Below, one piece after another: positions 8,562-17,942 of a stretch of DNA of 64,000 nt. Both the position numbers and the translations under genes were made by a program. Source of the stretch: Citrobacter tructae (lineage in GTDB: Bacteria; Pseudomonadota; Gammaproteobacteria; Enterobacterales; Enterobacteriaceae); NCBI RefSeq assembly GCF_004684345.1, contig NZ_CP038469.1, positions 3,100,001-3,164,000 on the forward strand. The letters are read 5' to 3'. Under the pieces are notes generated by a model, which did no database searches, had not been told where the DNA came from, and saw only the letters and a list, made by a program, of their open reading frames with translations. Each line of letters starts with the position of its first letter. Position 1 is the stretch's first letter.

Positions 8562-8804
8562 ATGATTAACCGCGACACTCAGCTTTGCATGTCGCTTGCC
8601 GGTCGACCCGGCAACTTCGGCACGCGCTTTCACAACTATTTGTATGAAAAGCTAGGGTTAAATTTTATCTACAAAGCCTTTACTACGCAGGATATTGAGG
8701 CCGCAGTGAAAGGGGTGCGGGCATTAGGTATCCGTGGCTGCGGTGGGATGGGTAAAGAAGCAGCCTGCGAGGCGCTTTCCACAACCTCATCTCCAACATC
8801 GTGA
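8562..8804 (+). pseudogene. Truncated shikimate-dehydrogenase-like gene
   Basis: The first about 60 residues (LCMSLAGRPGNFGTRFHNY.. to VRALGIRGC) look like the N-terminal substrate domain of the shikimate 5-dehydrogenase-like proteins of about 270 residues. After Gly-Cys at about 8745 the expected AVSMPFKE-type continuation is missing. The frame runs into about 20 unrelated residues and stops at 8804, so the NAD domain is lost. Another frame downstream (about 8765-8830) encodes LRGAFHNLISNIVSHI and ends in TGA at 8828-8830, which may be the tail of a second gene fused by the deletion. The intact gene was probably the operon's last cistron. Confidence 0.6.
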
Positions 8805-8880
8805 GCCATATCAGTGAGGCGTTAGACTGATAGTGGTAGCATTACTGCGGTTTGTAATTTACTGATTATCTGGAGAAATG

Positions 8881-9570
8881 ATGGAACTGCTTTTATTGAG
8901 TAACTCGACGCTGCCGGGCAAAGGCTGGATGGAACACGCGCTGCCGCTGATTGCTGAGCAACTGAATGGTCGCCGCACGGCGGTGTTTATTCCGTTTGCT
9001 GGCGTCACGCAAACCTGGGATGAGTACACGGCGAAAACGGCTGCCATCTTTGCGCCAATGGGCGTCAACGTTACCGGTATTCATACTGTTGCCGATCCGA
9101 TTGCTGCGATTGAAAACGCAGAGCTGGTGATTGTCGGTGGGGGTAACACCTTCCAGTTACTGAAAGAGAGCCGCGAGCGCGGGTTGCTGGCCCCGATCGT
9201 GGATGTCGTCAAACGCGGTGCGCTGTACATCGGCTGGAGTGCCGGTTCCAACCTCGCCTGCCAGACTATCCGCACCACTAACGACATGCCGATTGTCGAT
9301 CCAAAAGGCTTTGATGCCCTGGGTCTGTTCCCACTGCAGATTAACCCGCACTTCACCAACGCGCTGCCGGAAGGCCACAAAGGCGAAACGCGTGAACAGC
9401 GTATTCGCGAGCTGCTGGTGGTTGCGCCGGAACTGACGGTGATTGGTCTGCCGGAAGGCAACTGGATTAAAGTGAGTAACGGCCAGGCGGTTCTTGGCGG
9501 CCCGAACACCACATACGTGTTCAAGGCAGGTGAAGACGCCGTTGCTCTTGAAGCGGGTCACTGCTTCTAA
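8881..9570 (+). CDS. pepE: Dipeptidase E (alpha-aspartyl dipeptidase)
   Basis: A 229-residue cytoplasmic serine peptidase of family S51. The nucleophile Ser is in YIGWSAGSN near residue 120, with the conserved NPHFTNALPEGHKGETR segment at about 155-171 carrying the His. It hydrolyses dipeptides with N-terminal Asp. There are two adjacent ATGs; 8881 gives the E. coli length and better spacing from GGAG (8871-8875). It converges on yjbB across the hairpin at 9583-9616. In E. coli K-12 pepE is next to rluF, so the sor genes sit exactly between these two genes. Confidence 0.95.
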   Translation: MELLLLSNSTLPGKGWMEHALPLIAEQLNGRRTAVFIPFAGVTQTWDEYTAKTAAIFAPMGVNVTGIHTVADPIAAIENAELVIVGGGNTFQLLKESRERGLLAPIVDVVKRGALYIGWSAGSNLACQTIRTTNDMPIVDPKGFDALGLFPLQINPHFTNALPEGHKGETREQRIRELLVVAPELTVIGLPEGNWIKVSNGQAVLGGPNTTYVFKAGEDAVALEAGHCF

Positions 9571-9582
9571 GTAGCGTTCTGT

Positions 9583-9616
9583 ACAGTGCCCGATGAGCTA
9601 TGCCATCAGGCACTGT
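9583..9616. terminator. Shared terminator between pepE and yjbB
   Basis: The long inverted repeat ACAGTGCC..GGCACTGT has an inner CGATG/CCATC section. It sits between two convergent genes and can serve both strands. The T-runs are weak, so a REP-like role is also possible. Confidence 0.5.
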
Positions 9617-9622
9617 ATCTAA

Positions 9623-11254
9623 TTAGTAATCATCCCGCTCATCGTCTTCATCCGGCTGTTCCAGCACGCTATAGGCCACGGAACAAAACAGCGAGTTCAG
9701 ACGCTGCATGTCGCCCAGTAGCGCGAGGTGCAGGGAACTGGTCTCAATGCTCTGCACGTTCTGCTGATGCAGACGGTCAACGTGCGCATGCGAATAACGT
9801 CGGTTAAGAATGCGAAAGCGGTGCTTACTACGACGCAGACGACGGGCGCTGGTCACGTCGCCGGAGAAGAAAACCGACATCGCCAGCTGCAGATTACTGA
9901 GCAGCAGATCGTAAAGCGCATCCAGCTCTTTCAGACCTTCCAGAGAAAATGCCCGACGCGCAGCCAGTGACTTATCCGCAATCTCGCTACCCATACGTTC
10001 GACAATATCAGAAGCCTGCTCAAGGTTGAGCGACATCTCGATAATCTCTGCCCAGCGGCGCGACTCCTCTTCCGCCAGCTCGTCTTTTGGCATTCGTGCC
10101 AGGTAGAGCTTGATCGCCGTGTACAGCACGTTGATGTCGTCCGCCATCCTGCGCAGCTCTTTCTCTTCGCGCGGTTCGCCGTGCATCACCTTCTTCAGCC
10201 CTTCCATCATCTGTTCCATGGCGTCGCCAATACGCAGGGCTTCACGGGCGGCATTCGCCAGCGCCAGCGTCGGTGTATCCAGCGCGCTGACGTCCAGATG
10301 CTTGGGCTTCAGATGAGCGTCCAGTTCCGGCTCATCGCGGATGATGCGTTTACAAAAACGCGCCATTGGCTCAGCGAACGGCACCATCGCCACACAGCGC
10401 ACCAGGTTGTAGAACACGTGGAAGTAGATAACCAACTCGGATTTCGGCAGCGGCAGTTCATCCATCAGATTCGCCAGCGGATGCACGAACGGCAGAATGA
10501 TTAGGCTGCCCACCAGCTTAAACAGCAGACTGCCGAGCGCCACACGGCGGGCGGCGGCGTTAGCTGCGCTGTTGTTGATCATCGCCAGCAAGCCGGAACC
10601 AAGGTTGGCACCAATCACCAGACATAGCGCCACCGGGAACGAGATAATGCCCGCAGCAGTCAAGGTGGCCGTCAGCAAGACCGCCGCCAGGCTGGAGTAG
10701 CTGATAATCGCAAACATTGCGCCAATCAGCGCATCAAGCATGATATCGCCAGTGAGCGAGGCGAAAATAACCTGTACACCGTTAGCCTGGGTAATCGGCG
10801 TTACCGCCTGCACGATCAGCTCGAGCGCCAGTAAAATCAACCCCAGCCCAATACCGACCCGCCCCAGTTGCCCAACGCGGGACTGCTTACGTCCGAGAAA
10901 GAAGATTACGCCGATAAAAATCAGCAGCGGCGACAGCCAGGAGAGATCAAAGGTCAGGATACGCGCCATCAGCGCGGTCCCCACGTCGGCACCGAGTACA
11001 ATCACCAGTGCCGGGGTAAGTGCTACCAGATCCTGCGCGACAAACGAGGTGACCAGCATGGTGGTCGCGTTGCTGCTTTGTACCAGAGCAGTTACGCCGA
11101 TACCGGCACAGAAGGCGAGTGGTTTCTTTTCAACACTACGGCTGAGCACGGTACGTAAGCGGGCACCAAAGACCCGCATCACACCGGTACGCACAATATG
11201 CGTACCCCAAACCAGCATAGCCACGGCAGAAAGCAGGTGTAACAACGTTAACAC
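9623..11254 (-). CDS. yjbB: Na/Pi-cotransporter family protein YjbB
   Basis: A 543-residue inner-membrane protein. The N-terminal about 300 residues hold two Na+/phosphate symporter repeats, each with the QSSNATTMLVTSF-type motif (residue about 59) or its inverted partner (NLGSGLLAMINNSAANAAARR near 220). The C-terminal 200 residues form a soluble helical PhoU-like domain. In E. coli YjbB overexpression promotes phosphate export. The start codon follows AAGGAGAAG. It is a single-gene unit converging on pepE and followed upstream by metH on the same strand. Confidence 0.92.
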   Translation of the reverse strand: MLTLLHLLSAVAMLVWGTHIVRTGVMRVFGARLRTVLSRSVEKKPLAFCAGIGVTALVQSSNATTMLVTSFVAQDLVALTPALVIVLGADVGTALMARILTFDLSWLSPLLIFIGVIFFLGRKQSRVGQLGRVGIGLGLILLALELIVQAVTPITQANGVQVIFASLTGDIMLDALIGAMFAIISYSSLAAVLLTATLTAAGIISFPVALCLVIGANLGSGLLAMINNSAANAAARRVALGSLLFKLVGSLIILPFVHPLANLMDELPLPKSELVIYFHVFYNLVRCVAMVPFAEPMARFCKRIIRDEPELDAHLKPKHLDVSALDTPTLALANAAREALRIGDAMEQMMEGLKKVMHGEPREEKELRRMADDINVLYTAIKLYLARMPKDELAEEESRRWAEIIEMSLNLEQASDIVERMGSEIADKSLAARRAFSLEGLKELDALYDLLLSNLQLAMSVFFSGDVTSARRLRRSKHRFRILNRRYSHAHVDRLHQQNVQSIETSSLHLALLGDMQRLNSLFCSVAYSVLEQPDEDDERDDY

Positions 11255-11366
11255 GGCTTCTCCTTATTATCGTTTTCCCTTCAGTATACGGGTTTACACG
11301 TAATAAAGAGACAGAGCACTCATTGAGTGCCCTGTTTGTTGTAAAGAAAGATGACAGTTTTGTGAA

Positions 11367-14300
11367 TCAGTCGGCGTCGTACCCCAGATTAGGCGCTAAC
11401 CAGCGTTCGACTTCCGCCACGCTCATCCCTTTACGGAAGGCGTAATCTTCAACCTGGTCGCGCTGGATTTGCGCCACCGCGTAATACTTGCTGTCCGGAT
11501 GACTGAAGTACCAGCCGGAAACCGACGCGCCAGGCCACATGGCGAAAGATTCCGTGAGCTTCATGCCAGTATGCGTTTCTACATCCAGCAGTTCCCAGAT
11601 AGTCGCCTTCTCGGTGTGCTCAGGGCACGCCGGGTAGCCCGGTGCCGGGCGAATCCCCTGGTAGTTTTCGCGGATCAGCTCCTCATTGCTGAGGTTTTCA
11701 TTCGCCGCATAGCCCCAGTAGACTTTACGCACCCGCTCATGCAGATATTCAGCGAACGCTTCCGCCAGACGATCAGAAATCGCTTTCACCATGATTTTAT
11801 TGTAATCATCGTGCTGCGCATCAAACGCGTCGGCCAGCGTATCTTCTTCCAGACCGCCGGTGACGGCGAAGGCACCAATGTAATCCGCTTTCCCGGAGGT
11901 TTTCGGTGCCACAAAATCGGACAGGCAGTAGTTAGCAAAACCGACCTTCTCCGTCTGCTGACGCAGGTGGTGGCTCACGGTCAGAACGTGCGTACGCGTT
12001 TCATCACGGTAGATCTCGATGTCATCGCCGACGCGGTTAGCTGGGAACAGACCCACGACACCACGTGGGTTCAGGGTTTTCTCGGCACTTAATTTATCCA
12101 GCATATCATTGGCATCTTTGAACAGGCGTTTAGCCTCTTCACCCACCACTTCATCTTCCAGAATGCGCGGATATTTGCCAGCCAGCGACCAGGTCATAAA
12201 GAATGGCGTCCAGTCGATGTAATTACGCAGTGTTTCGATACTGGCTTCAACTTCCTGCACGCCCAGACGATGCGCCACCGGCGGGGTATAGTTTTCCCAG
12301 TCGAAAGCCAGATCGTTATCACGCGCGGCCTCCAGCGTCACCGGCGGAGTGCGCGGTTTTTTACGCGCATGCTGGATACGCACGGTTTCGTACTCTTTAC
12401 GCGTGCGGGCCACAAAATCATCGTGCTGGGTATCAGACAGCAGCGCGGCGACCACACCCACGGTGCGCGAGGCATTCTGCACGTAGACTGTCGGACCGCT
12501 GTAATTTTGCTCGATTTTCACCGCAGTGTGCGCTTTCGAGGTCGTCGCGCCGCCAATCAGCAGCGGAATGGTAAAGCCCTGGCGTTCCATCTCTTTCGCC
12601 ACATTAACCATTTCGTCCAGCGACGGGGTAATCAACCCGGAGAGGCCAATCAGATCGGCATTCACTTCGCGCGCTGTGCGGAGGATTTTCTCCGCTGGCA
12701 CCATCACGCCAAGATCGATAATTTCGTAGTTGTTACACTGCAGCACCACGCCAACGATGTTTTTGCCGATATCGTGAACGTCGCCCTTCACGGTGGCAAT
12801 CACCATCTTGCCGTTGCTGGAACCTTTCTCTTTGCTGGCTTCAATATACGGCTCAAGATAGGCCACAGCCTGTTTCATCACGCGGGCGGATTTCACCACC
12901 TGCGGCAGGAACATTTTACCTTCACCGAACAGGTCGCCGACCACGTTCATGCCGTCCATCAGTGGGCCTTCAATCACCTGAATCGGGCGTTCGGCCTGCT
13001 GGCGGGCTTCTTCGGTATCCAGCTCAATAAATTCGGTAATGCCTTTTACCAGCGAATATTCGAGGCGCTTTTTCACCTCCCAGCTGCGCCATTCCGCCAT
13101 CTGGGCGTTGGCGGTGTCGTCGGTTTTACTGCCTCGATATTTTTCTGCCAGATCCAGCAGGCGTTCCGTGCCATCATCACGGCGGTTAAGGATCACGTCT
13201 TCGACCGCATCGCGCAGCTCCGCTGGCAGGTCGTCGTAAATCGCCAGTTGCCCGGCGTTTACAATGCCCATGTCCATACCGTTGCGAATGGCGTAATAGA
13301 GGAATACCGCGTGAATGGCTTCACGCACCGGGTCGTTGCCACGAAATGAGAATGAGACGTTGGAGACGCCACCGGAGATCAGCGCATGCGGCAGCTCACG
13401 TTTGATGTCTTCACACGCGCCGATAAAATCCTGTGCGTAGTTGTTGTGCTCATCAATACCGGTCGCGACGGCAAAGATGTTCGGGTCGAAGATGATGTCT
13501 TCCGGTGGGAAGCCCACCTCTTCGGTGAGAATTTTGTACGCCCGACGGCAAATCTCAATTTTGCGCGCGCGGGTGTCGGCCTGGCCCTGTTCATCAAAGG
13601 CCATCACCACCACGGCAGCGCCGTAGCGGCGTACCAGTTTGGCATGGTGGATAAACGGCTCAACCCCCTCTTTCATCGAGATGGAGTTAACGATGCCTTT
13701 ACCCTGAATGCACTTCAGCCCTTTTTCGATGACCTCCCATTTCGAGGAGTCGATCATGATCGGCACGCGGGCGATGTCCGGTTCACCCGCAATCAGGTTG
13801 AGGAAACGCACCATCGCCGCTTCGGCGTCAAGCATCCCCTCATCCATGTTGATATCGATAATCTGCGCGCCGCTTTCCACCTGCTGACGGGCAACATCCA
13901 GCGCCTCGCTGTATTTTTCTTCTTTAATCAGACGTTTGAACTTCGCTGAGCCGGTGACGTTGGTACGTTCACCGACGTTAACGAACAAGCTGTCGTCGCC
14001 GATATTCAGCGGTTCCAAACCAGAAAGACGGCAGGCCACCGGGAGTTCCGGCAGTTGACGTGGCGGCAGACCGTCCACCGCGCGGGTCATCGCGGCAATA
14101 TGTTCCGGCGTGGTGCCACAGCAACCGCCGACGATATTCAGGAACCCCGCTTCGGCCCATTCACGGATTTGCTTCGCCATGGTGTCCGCGTCGAGATCGT
14201 ATTCACCGAAGGCGTTTGGCAAACCGGCGTTCGGGTGCGCGGTGACATAGCAGTCGGCAATGCGTGACAGCTCTTGTACGTACTGACGCAACTCGTCCGG

Positions 14301-15050
14301 GCCTAACGCACAGTTGAGACCGAATGTCAGCGCGTCGGCATGGCGCAGTGCGTTATAGAAGGCTTCGGTAGTCTGGCCGGAAAGCGTACGTCCGGAAGCA
14401 TCGGTGATGGTGCCGGAGATCATAATCGGCAGCTCAACGCCCAGTGCTTCAAATTCGGTTTTTACCGCAAAAATGGCGGCTTTGGCGTTCAGCGTGTCAA
14501 AAACGGTTTCGATCAGGATCAGATCGCTACCACCTTTCACCAGCGCCCTGGTGGATTCGCGGTACGCGGCCACCAACTGATCAAAGGTAATGTTACGGTA
14601 AGCAGGGTCGTTGACGTCCGGTGAGATAGACGCGGTGCGGTTAGTCGGGCCAAGAACACCTGCGACATAGCGCGGTTTGTTCGGCGTACGTGCCGTCCAT
14701 TCGTCGGCGCAGGCGCGCGCCAGTTTTGCCGCTGCAAAGTTGATTTCCGCCGACAGGGATTCCATCTGGTAATCCGCCATAGCGATTGTCGTCGAGTTGA
14801 AGGTATTGGTTTCGATGATATCCGCGCCAGCTTCAAAGTAGGCGTTATGAATCGCGGTGATCACCTCCGGCTTGCTCAGCACCAACAGATCATTGTTGCC
14901 TTTCAGATCGCTTGGCCAGTCGGCAAAGCGTTGGCCGCGGAAATCTTCTTCACTCAGACGATAACCCTGGATCATGGTGCCCATACCGCCGTCCAGCACC
15001 AGAATACGTTCTTTTAACTGCTGACGTAATTGTTCAACTTTGCTGCTCAC
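11367..15050 (-). CDS. metH: Cobalamin-dependent methionine synthase MetH
   Basis: A 1227-residue modular enzyme that moves the methyl group of methyltetrahydrofolate via methylcobalamin to homocysteine. The order is a homocysteine domain (zinc ligands in NIVGGCCGTTP near 305), a folate domain (about 350-640, VNVGERTNVTGSAKF), a helical cap, a B12 domain with DVHDIGKNIVG near 757 whose His ligates cobalt, and an AdoMet reactivation domain (about 900-1227). The start is the GTG at 15050 (MSSKVEQ), which gives exactly the E. coli length; an in-frame TTG at 15065 gives five more residues without better ribosome pairing. It is divergent from iclR. Confidence 0.96.
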   Translation of the reverse strand: MSSKVEQLRQQLKERILVLDGGMGTMIQGYRLSEEDFRGQRFADWPSDLKGNNDLLVLSKPEVITAIHNAYFEAGADIIETNTFNSTTIAMADYQMESLSAEINFAAAKLARACADEWTARTPNKPRYVAGVLGPTNRTASISPDVNDPAYRNITFDQLVAAYRESTRALVKGGSDLILIETVFDTLNAKAAIFAVKTEFEALGVELPIMISGTITDASGRTLSGQTTEAFYNALRHADALTFGLNCALGPDELRQYVQELSRIADCYVTAHPNAGLPNAFGEYDLDADTMAKQIREWAEAGFLNIVGGCCGTTPEHIAAMTRAVDGLPPRQLPELPVACRLSGLEPLNIGDDSLFVNVGERTNVTGSAKFKRLIKEEKYSEALDVARQQVESGAQIIDINMDEGMLDAEAAMVRFLNLIAGEPDIARVPIMIDSSKWEVIEKGLKCIQGKGIVNSISMKEGVEPFIHHAKLVRRYGAAVVVMAFDEQGQADTRARKIEICRRAYKILTEEVGFPPEDIIFDPNIFAVATGIDEHNNYAQDFIGACEDIKRELPHALISGGVSNVSFSFRGNDPVREAIHAVFLYYAIRNGMDMGIVNAGQLAIYDDLPAELRDAVEDVILNRRDDGTERLLDLAEKYRGSKTDDTANAQMAEWRSWEVKKRLEYSLVKGITEFIELDTEEARQQAERPIQVIEGPLMDGMNVVGDLFGEGKMFLPQVVKSARVMKQAVAYLEPYIEASKEKGSSNGKMVIATVKGDVHDIGKNIVGVVLQCNNYEIIDLGVMVPAEKILRTAREVNADLIGLSGLITPSLDEMVNVAKEMERQGFTIPLLIGGATTSKAHTAVKIEQNYSGPTVYVQNASRTVGVVAALLSDTQHDDFVARTRKEYETVRIQHARKKPRTPPVTLEAARDNDLAFDWENYTPPVAHRLGVQEVEASIETLRNYIDWTPFFMTWSLAGKYPRILEDEVVGEEAKRLFKDANDMLDKLSAEKTLNPRGVVGLFPANRVGDDIEIYRDETRTHVLTVSHHLRQQTEKVGFANYCLSDFVAPKTSGKADYIGAFAVTGGLEEDTLADAFDAQHDDYNKIMVKAISDRLAEAFAEYLHERVRKVYWGYAANENLSNEELIRENYQGIRPAPGYPACPEHTEKATIWELLDVETHTGMKLTESFAMWPGASVSGWYFSHPDSKYYAVAQIQRDQVEDYAFRKGMSVAEVERWLAPNLGYDAD

Positions 15051-15207
15051 ACTCACTCCCGACAACGCTCAACCAGACCGAAAAAAGGCCAACAAAGCAT
15101 ACTGGCACAAACCAGAGAGGCGGAAAAGCACACAACGACCAACATGAGACATGTTCAGCTTCACTCATCCGATCAGTACAGGAATTCTTGCATTATAATC
15201 GAATAAA

Positions 15208-15225
15208 ACGAAAATGATTTCCACG
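15208..15225. promoter_or_regulatory. IclR autoregulatory operator
   Basis: ACGAAAATGATTTCCACG fits the IclR palindrome of the form GGAAATNATTTCC. It lies about 20 bp before the iclR start, downstream of a TATAAT-like box (15193-15198), consistent with IclR repressing its own gene. Confidence 0.6.
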
Positions 15226-15245
15226 ATACAGAAAAGGAGTCTGCC

Positions 15246-16070
15246 ATGGTTGCCACTGTCCCCGCGAAACGCGGTAGAAAACCCGCTGCCACTACTACGC
15301 CTGCAACCGGGCAGGTTCAGTCTTTGACCCGAGGCCTGAAACTACTGGAATGGATTGCGGAATCCAACGGCAGCGTGGCGCTAACCGAACTGGCACAACA
15401 GGCCGGTTTGCCCAACTCCACCACGCACCGTTTATTGACCACAATGCAGCAGCAGGGTTTTGTCCGTCAGGTGGGCGAATTAGGACACTGGGCCGTAGGC
15501 GCACATGCGTTTATCGTCGGCAGCAGCTTCTTGCAAAGTCGCAACCTGCTGGCGATCGTCCACCCGATTCTGCGCAAGCTGATGGAAGATTCCGGTGAAA
15601 CGGTGAATCTGGCGGTGCTGGATCACAACGACCATCAGGCGATTATCATCGACCAGGTGCAGTGCACGCAGCTGATGCGTATGTCTGCCCCCATCGGTGG
15701 CAAACTGCCGATGCACGCCTCCGGTGCAGGGAAAGCCTTCCTGGCGCAATTAAGCGAAGAACAGGTTACGGGCCTGCTACATCGTAAAGGCCTACACGCT
15801 TATACCCACGCCACGCTGGTCTCGCCGGTGCACCTGAAAGAGGATTTAGCCCAGACGCGTAAGCGCGGCTATTCGTTTGATGATGAGGAGCATGCGCTGG
15901 GCCTGCGCTGCGTGGCGTCGTGCATTTATGACGAACATCGCGAGCCGTTTGCCGCCATTTCCATCTCCGGCCCGATTTCGCGCATTACCGATGACCGCGT
16001 CACCGAGTTCGGCGCCATGGCGATCAAAGCAGCGAAAGAGATCACACTGGCGTACGGTGGGATTAGGTAA
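15246..16070 (+). CDS. iclR: Glyoxylate bypass operon repressor IclR
   Basis: A 274-residue regulator with a winged helix-turn-helix at about residues 30-80 (VALTELAQQAGLPNSTTHRLL). An effector domain follows, carrying the conserved GGKLPMHASGAGKAFLAQL and the C-terminal AAISISGP motifs. It represses aceBAK and its own gene; glyoxylate and pyruvate alter its oligomer. AAAAGGAG lies before the ATG. The aceBAK operon, its target, is the next convergent unit, and the E. coli arpA gene is absent from the junction. Confidence 0.96.
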   Translation: MVATVPAKRGRKPAATTTPATGQVQSLTRGLKLLEWIAESNGSVALTELAQQAGLPNSTTHRLLTTMQQQGFVRQVGELGHWAVGAHAFIVGSSFLQSRNLLAIVHPILRKLMEDSGETVNLAVLDHNDHQAIIIDQVQCTQLMRMSAPIGGKLPMHASGAGKAFLAQLSEEQVTGLLHRKGLHAYTHATLVSPVHLKEDLAQTRKRGYSFDDEEHALGLRCVASCIYDEHREPFAAISISGPISRITDDRVTEFGAMAIKAAKEITLAYGGIR

Positions 16071-16078
16071 ATAGGGAT

Positions 16079-16107
16079 TGCCCGGCAGCGCTTCGCTGGC
16101 ACGGGCA
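16079..16107. terminator. Hairpin between convergent iclR and aceK
   Basis: TGCCC-GGCAGC..GCTGGC-A-CGGGCA forms a strong GC-rich stem with a short loop. It fills the 37-bp gap between two convergent genes. It resembles a REP unit and probably limits read-through in both directions. Confidence 0.5.
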
Positions 16108-17835
16108 TTATACCGAATACCGCACGCTAAACCGCTGCTTTCGACGGTAGGCGTAGACATCTTCAACATGCCCTTCTCGAATGCGCGTTTGCAACGCCCG
16201 CCAGTAGTCGGCGCGAAACAGGTCCGCGTGCATCTCTTCAAATAACGGTCCGATTCGCGGATCGGCGCACAGCCAGTGGCGAAACTCTTCCGGGAAGACA
16301 TCCCCCGGCGAGACGCTGTACCAAGGTTCGCCGGCCAGCTCATCTTCCGGGTAACGCGCGGGCGGGATATGGCGGAAATTCACTTCCGTCATGTAGCAAA
16401 TTTCATCGTAGTCGTAGAACACCACGCGCCCGTGGCGGGTCACGCCAAAGTTCTTAAACAGCATATCACCGGGGAAAATATTAGCGGCAGCCAGTTGGCG
16501 AATGGCGTTGCCGTACTCTTCTATCGCATCCCGCAGTTGCTGGCCTTCGACCTGCTCCAACCAGATATTAAGCGGCACCATCCGCCGTTCTATATACAGG
16601 TGGCGAATCACAATCTGCTCGCCAAGATCGGTAATTTTTTCAGGCACTTCCTGCAGCAGCAACGCCATCAATGCCGGGGAAATTTGCCGTTTATCCAGCA
16701 CAAAATTTTCGAATTCCTGGGTATCAGCCATGCGCCCAACGCGATCGTGCTCTTTGACCAGTTGATAACAGGCGCGGACGTGGGCCGCAGACATCTCTTT
16801 TTGTGGCGCAAATTTGTCTTTGATGATTTTGAATACGCGATCGAATCCAGGCAGGGTAAACACCAGCATCACCATGCCGCGTATCCCAGGCGCTTCAATA
16901 AACTGCTCATCGCAGTCGGCCAGATACAGCAGATATTCACGATAGCTTTCAGTTTTCGCATGCTTCTGACAGCCAATCGCCATATACAGCTCAGCGGTGG
17001 TTTTACCGGGCAGGAGCTCACGTAACCATTCGACCAGTGCCGCAGGCAGCGGCGCATAGACCATAAAATAAGAGCGGGCGAAACCAAACACAATGCTGGC
17101 TTCCGCCGTTGTCGTCAGGCAGGTATCGACAAACAGTTCACCTTCGTCGGTGCGGTGGATAGGCAATAAGAACGGCAGCGTACCGGAAGGTGTAATCAAC
17201 TTACCCACCAGCCAGGCGGCCTTATTGCGATAAAACAACTCGTTCGCCACCTGCAAATGGCAGCGCGGCAGTACATTCTCACCAAAGGTTTCTGTCAGGT
17301 GTTCGATGATGTAGTGGATATCACGAATTTTGTTCTGCCACGGCAGGCGCAGAGGCAGATCGCTGAGTACGCGCGTGAGCAGCCCTTCCCAGCCCAAATC
17401 AGGGAAAAAGTCTTTCGCCAGCGGGCGCGGAATGGTACGAAAGCGACGTTCCGGCTGGGAGCTGAAAATAAACAACCGCTCGGGCGTCAGCGAGCGGTGG
17501 TCAAATAACCGACAGTAAACGGAGTTAAAAAAGCTCTCCGCAATCTCGAAGCGTGGGTAATCCGGTAATAACCGGGTGTAATGCTCTTTTACACGAAGTA
17601 AAAATGCGGCATCAGTACTTTTGCCGTCGGTAATGCAGCGCAACTGTTCCACCACCAGCCCGACATGGTGATCGTAGAGGTGGATGCGGCTTTTCATCGC
17701 CTGCTGTACAGCATGCCAGTCAGCTTGTTCAAAGCGTTGCTGCGCGCCGGACGTCACTTCCAGAAATCGACCATACTGCGCATCAAAGCCCTGCAGGATA
17801 GTTTGGGCAATTAACAATTCCAGGCCACGCGACAT
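16108..17835 (-). CDS. aceK: Isocitrate dehydrogenase kinase/phosphatase AceK
   Basis: A 575-residue bifunctional enzyme that phosphorylates isocitrate dehydrogenase during growth on acetate, diverting isocitrate to the glyoxylate shunt, and removes the phosphate otherwise. The kinase core in the C-terminal half includes ERRMVPLNIWLE (about 418) and the FKNFGVTRHGRVVFYDYDE segment (about 466) with metal- and ATP-binding residues. It is 3 residues shorter than E. coli AceK, ending RFSVRYSV. It is the last gene of aceBAK; REP sequences in the 107-bp gap after aceA fit the known sharp drop in its expression. Confidence 0.95.
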   Translation of the reverse strand: MSRGLELLIAQTILQGFDAQYGRFLEVTSGAQQRFEQADWHAVQQAMKSRIHLYDHHVGLVVEQLRCITDGKSTDAAFLLRVKEHYTRLLPDYPRFEIAESFFNSVYCRLFDHRSLTPERLFIFSSQPERRFRTIPRPLAKDFFPDLGWEGLLTRVLSDLPLRLPWQNKIRDIHYIIEHLTETFGENVLPRCHLQVANELFYRNKAAWLVGKLITPSGTLPFLLPIHRTDEGELFVDTCLTTTAEASIVFGFARSYFMVYAPLPAALVEWLRELLPGKTTAELYMAIGCQKHAKTESYREYLLYLADCDEQFIEAPGIRGMVMLVFTLPGFDRVFKIIKDKFAPQKEMSAAHVRACYQLVKEHDRVGRMADTQEFENFVLDKRQISPALMALLLQEVPEKITDLGEQIVIRHLYIERRMVPLNIWLEQVEGQQLRDAIEEYGNAIRQLAAANIFPGDMLFKNFGVTRHGRVVFYDYDEICYMTEVNFRHIPPARYPEDELAGEPWYSVSPGDVFPEEFRHWLCADPRIGPLFEEMHADLFRADYWRALQTRIREGHVEDVYAYRRKQRFSVRYSV

Positions 17836-17845
17836 CTTTTGCCCT

Positions 17846-17938
17846 CATCCAGAACCGGGGATCGCCGGATGGCAGTACAAGTGCCTGAACCAGCCTACCG
17901 TTTAGGGTAGGCTGGATAGGCGTGAGCGCCATCCGGCA
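17846..17938. repeat. REP element pair between aceA and aceK
   Basis: A REP-type unit (GTAGGCTGGATAGGCG then GCGCCATCCGGCA) lies at about 17908-17938, with an opposing partial unit CGCCGGATGGCA at about 17862. Between them is the inverted repeat CAGCCTACC/GGTAGGCTG. This BIME-like block is at the same operon position as in E. coli. Confidence 0.6.
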
Positions 17939-17942
17939 TGGA

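Noticed and set aside
12270..13349. 359-codon frame antisense to metH
   Set aside because: His/Phe-rich mirror of MetH coding sequence with no supporting signals.
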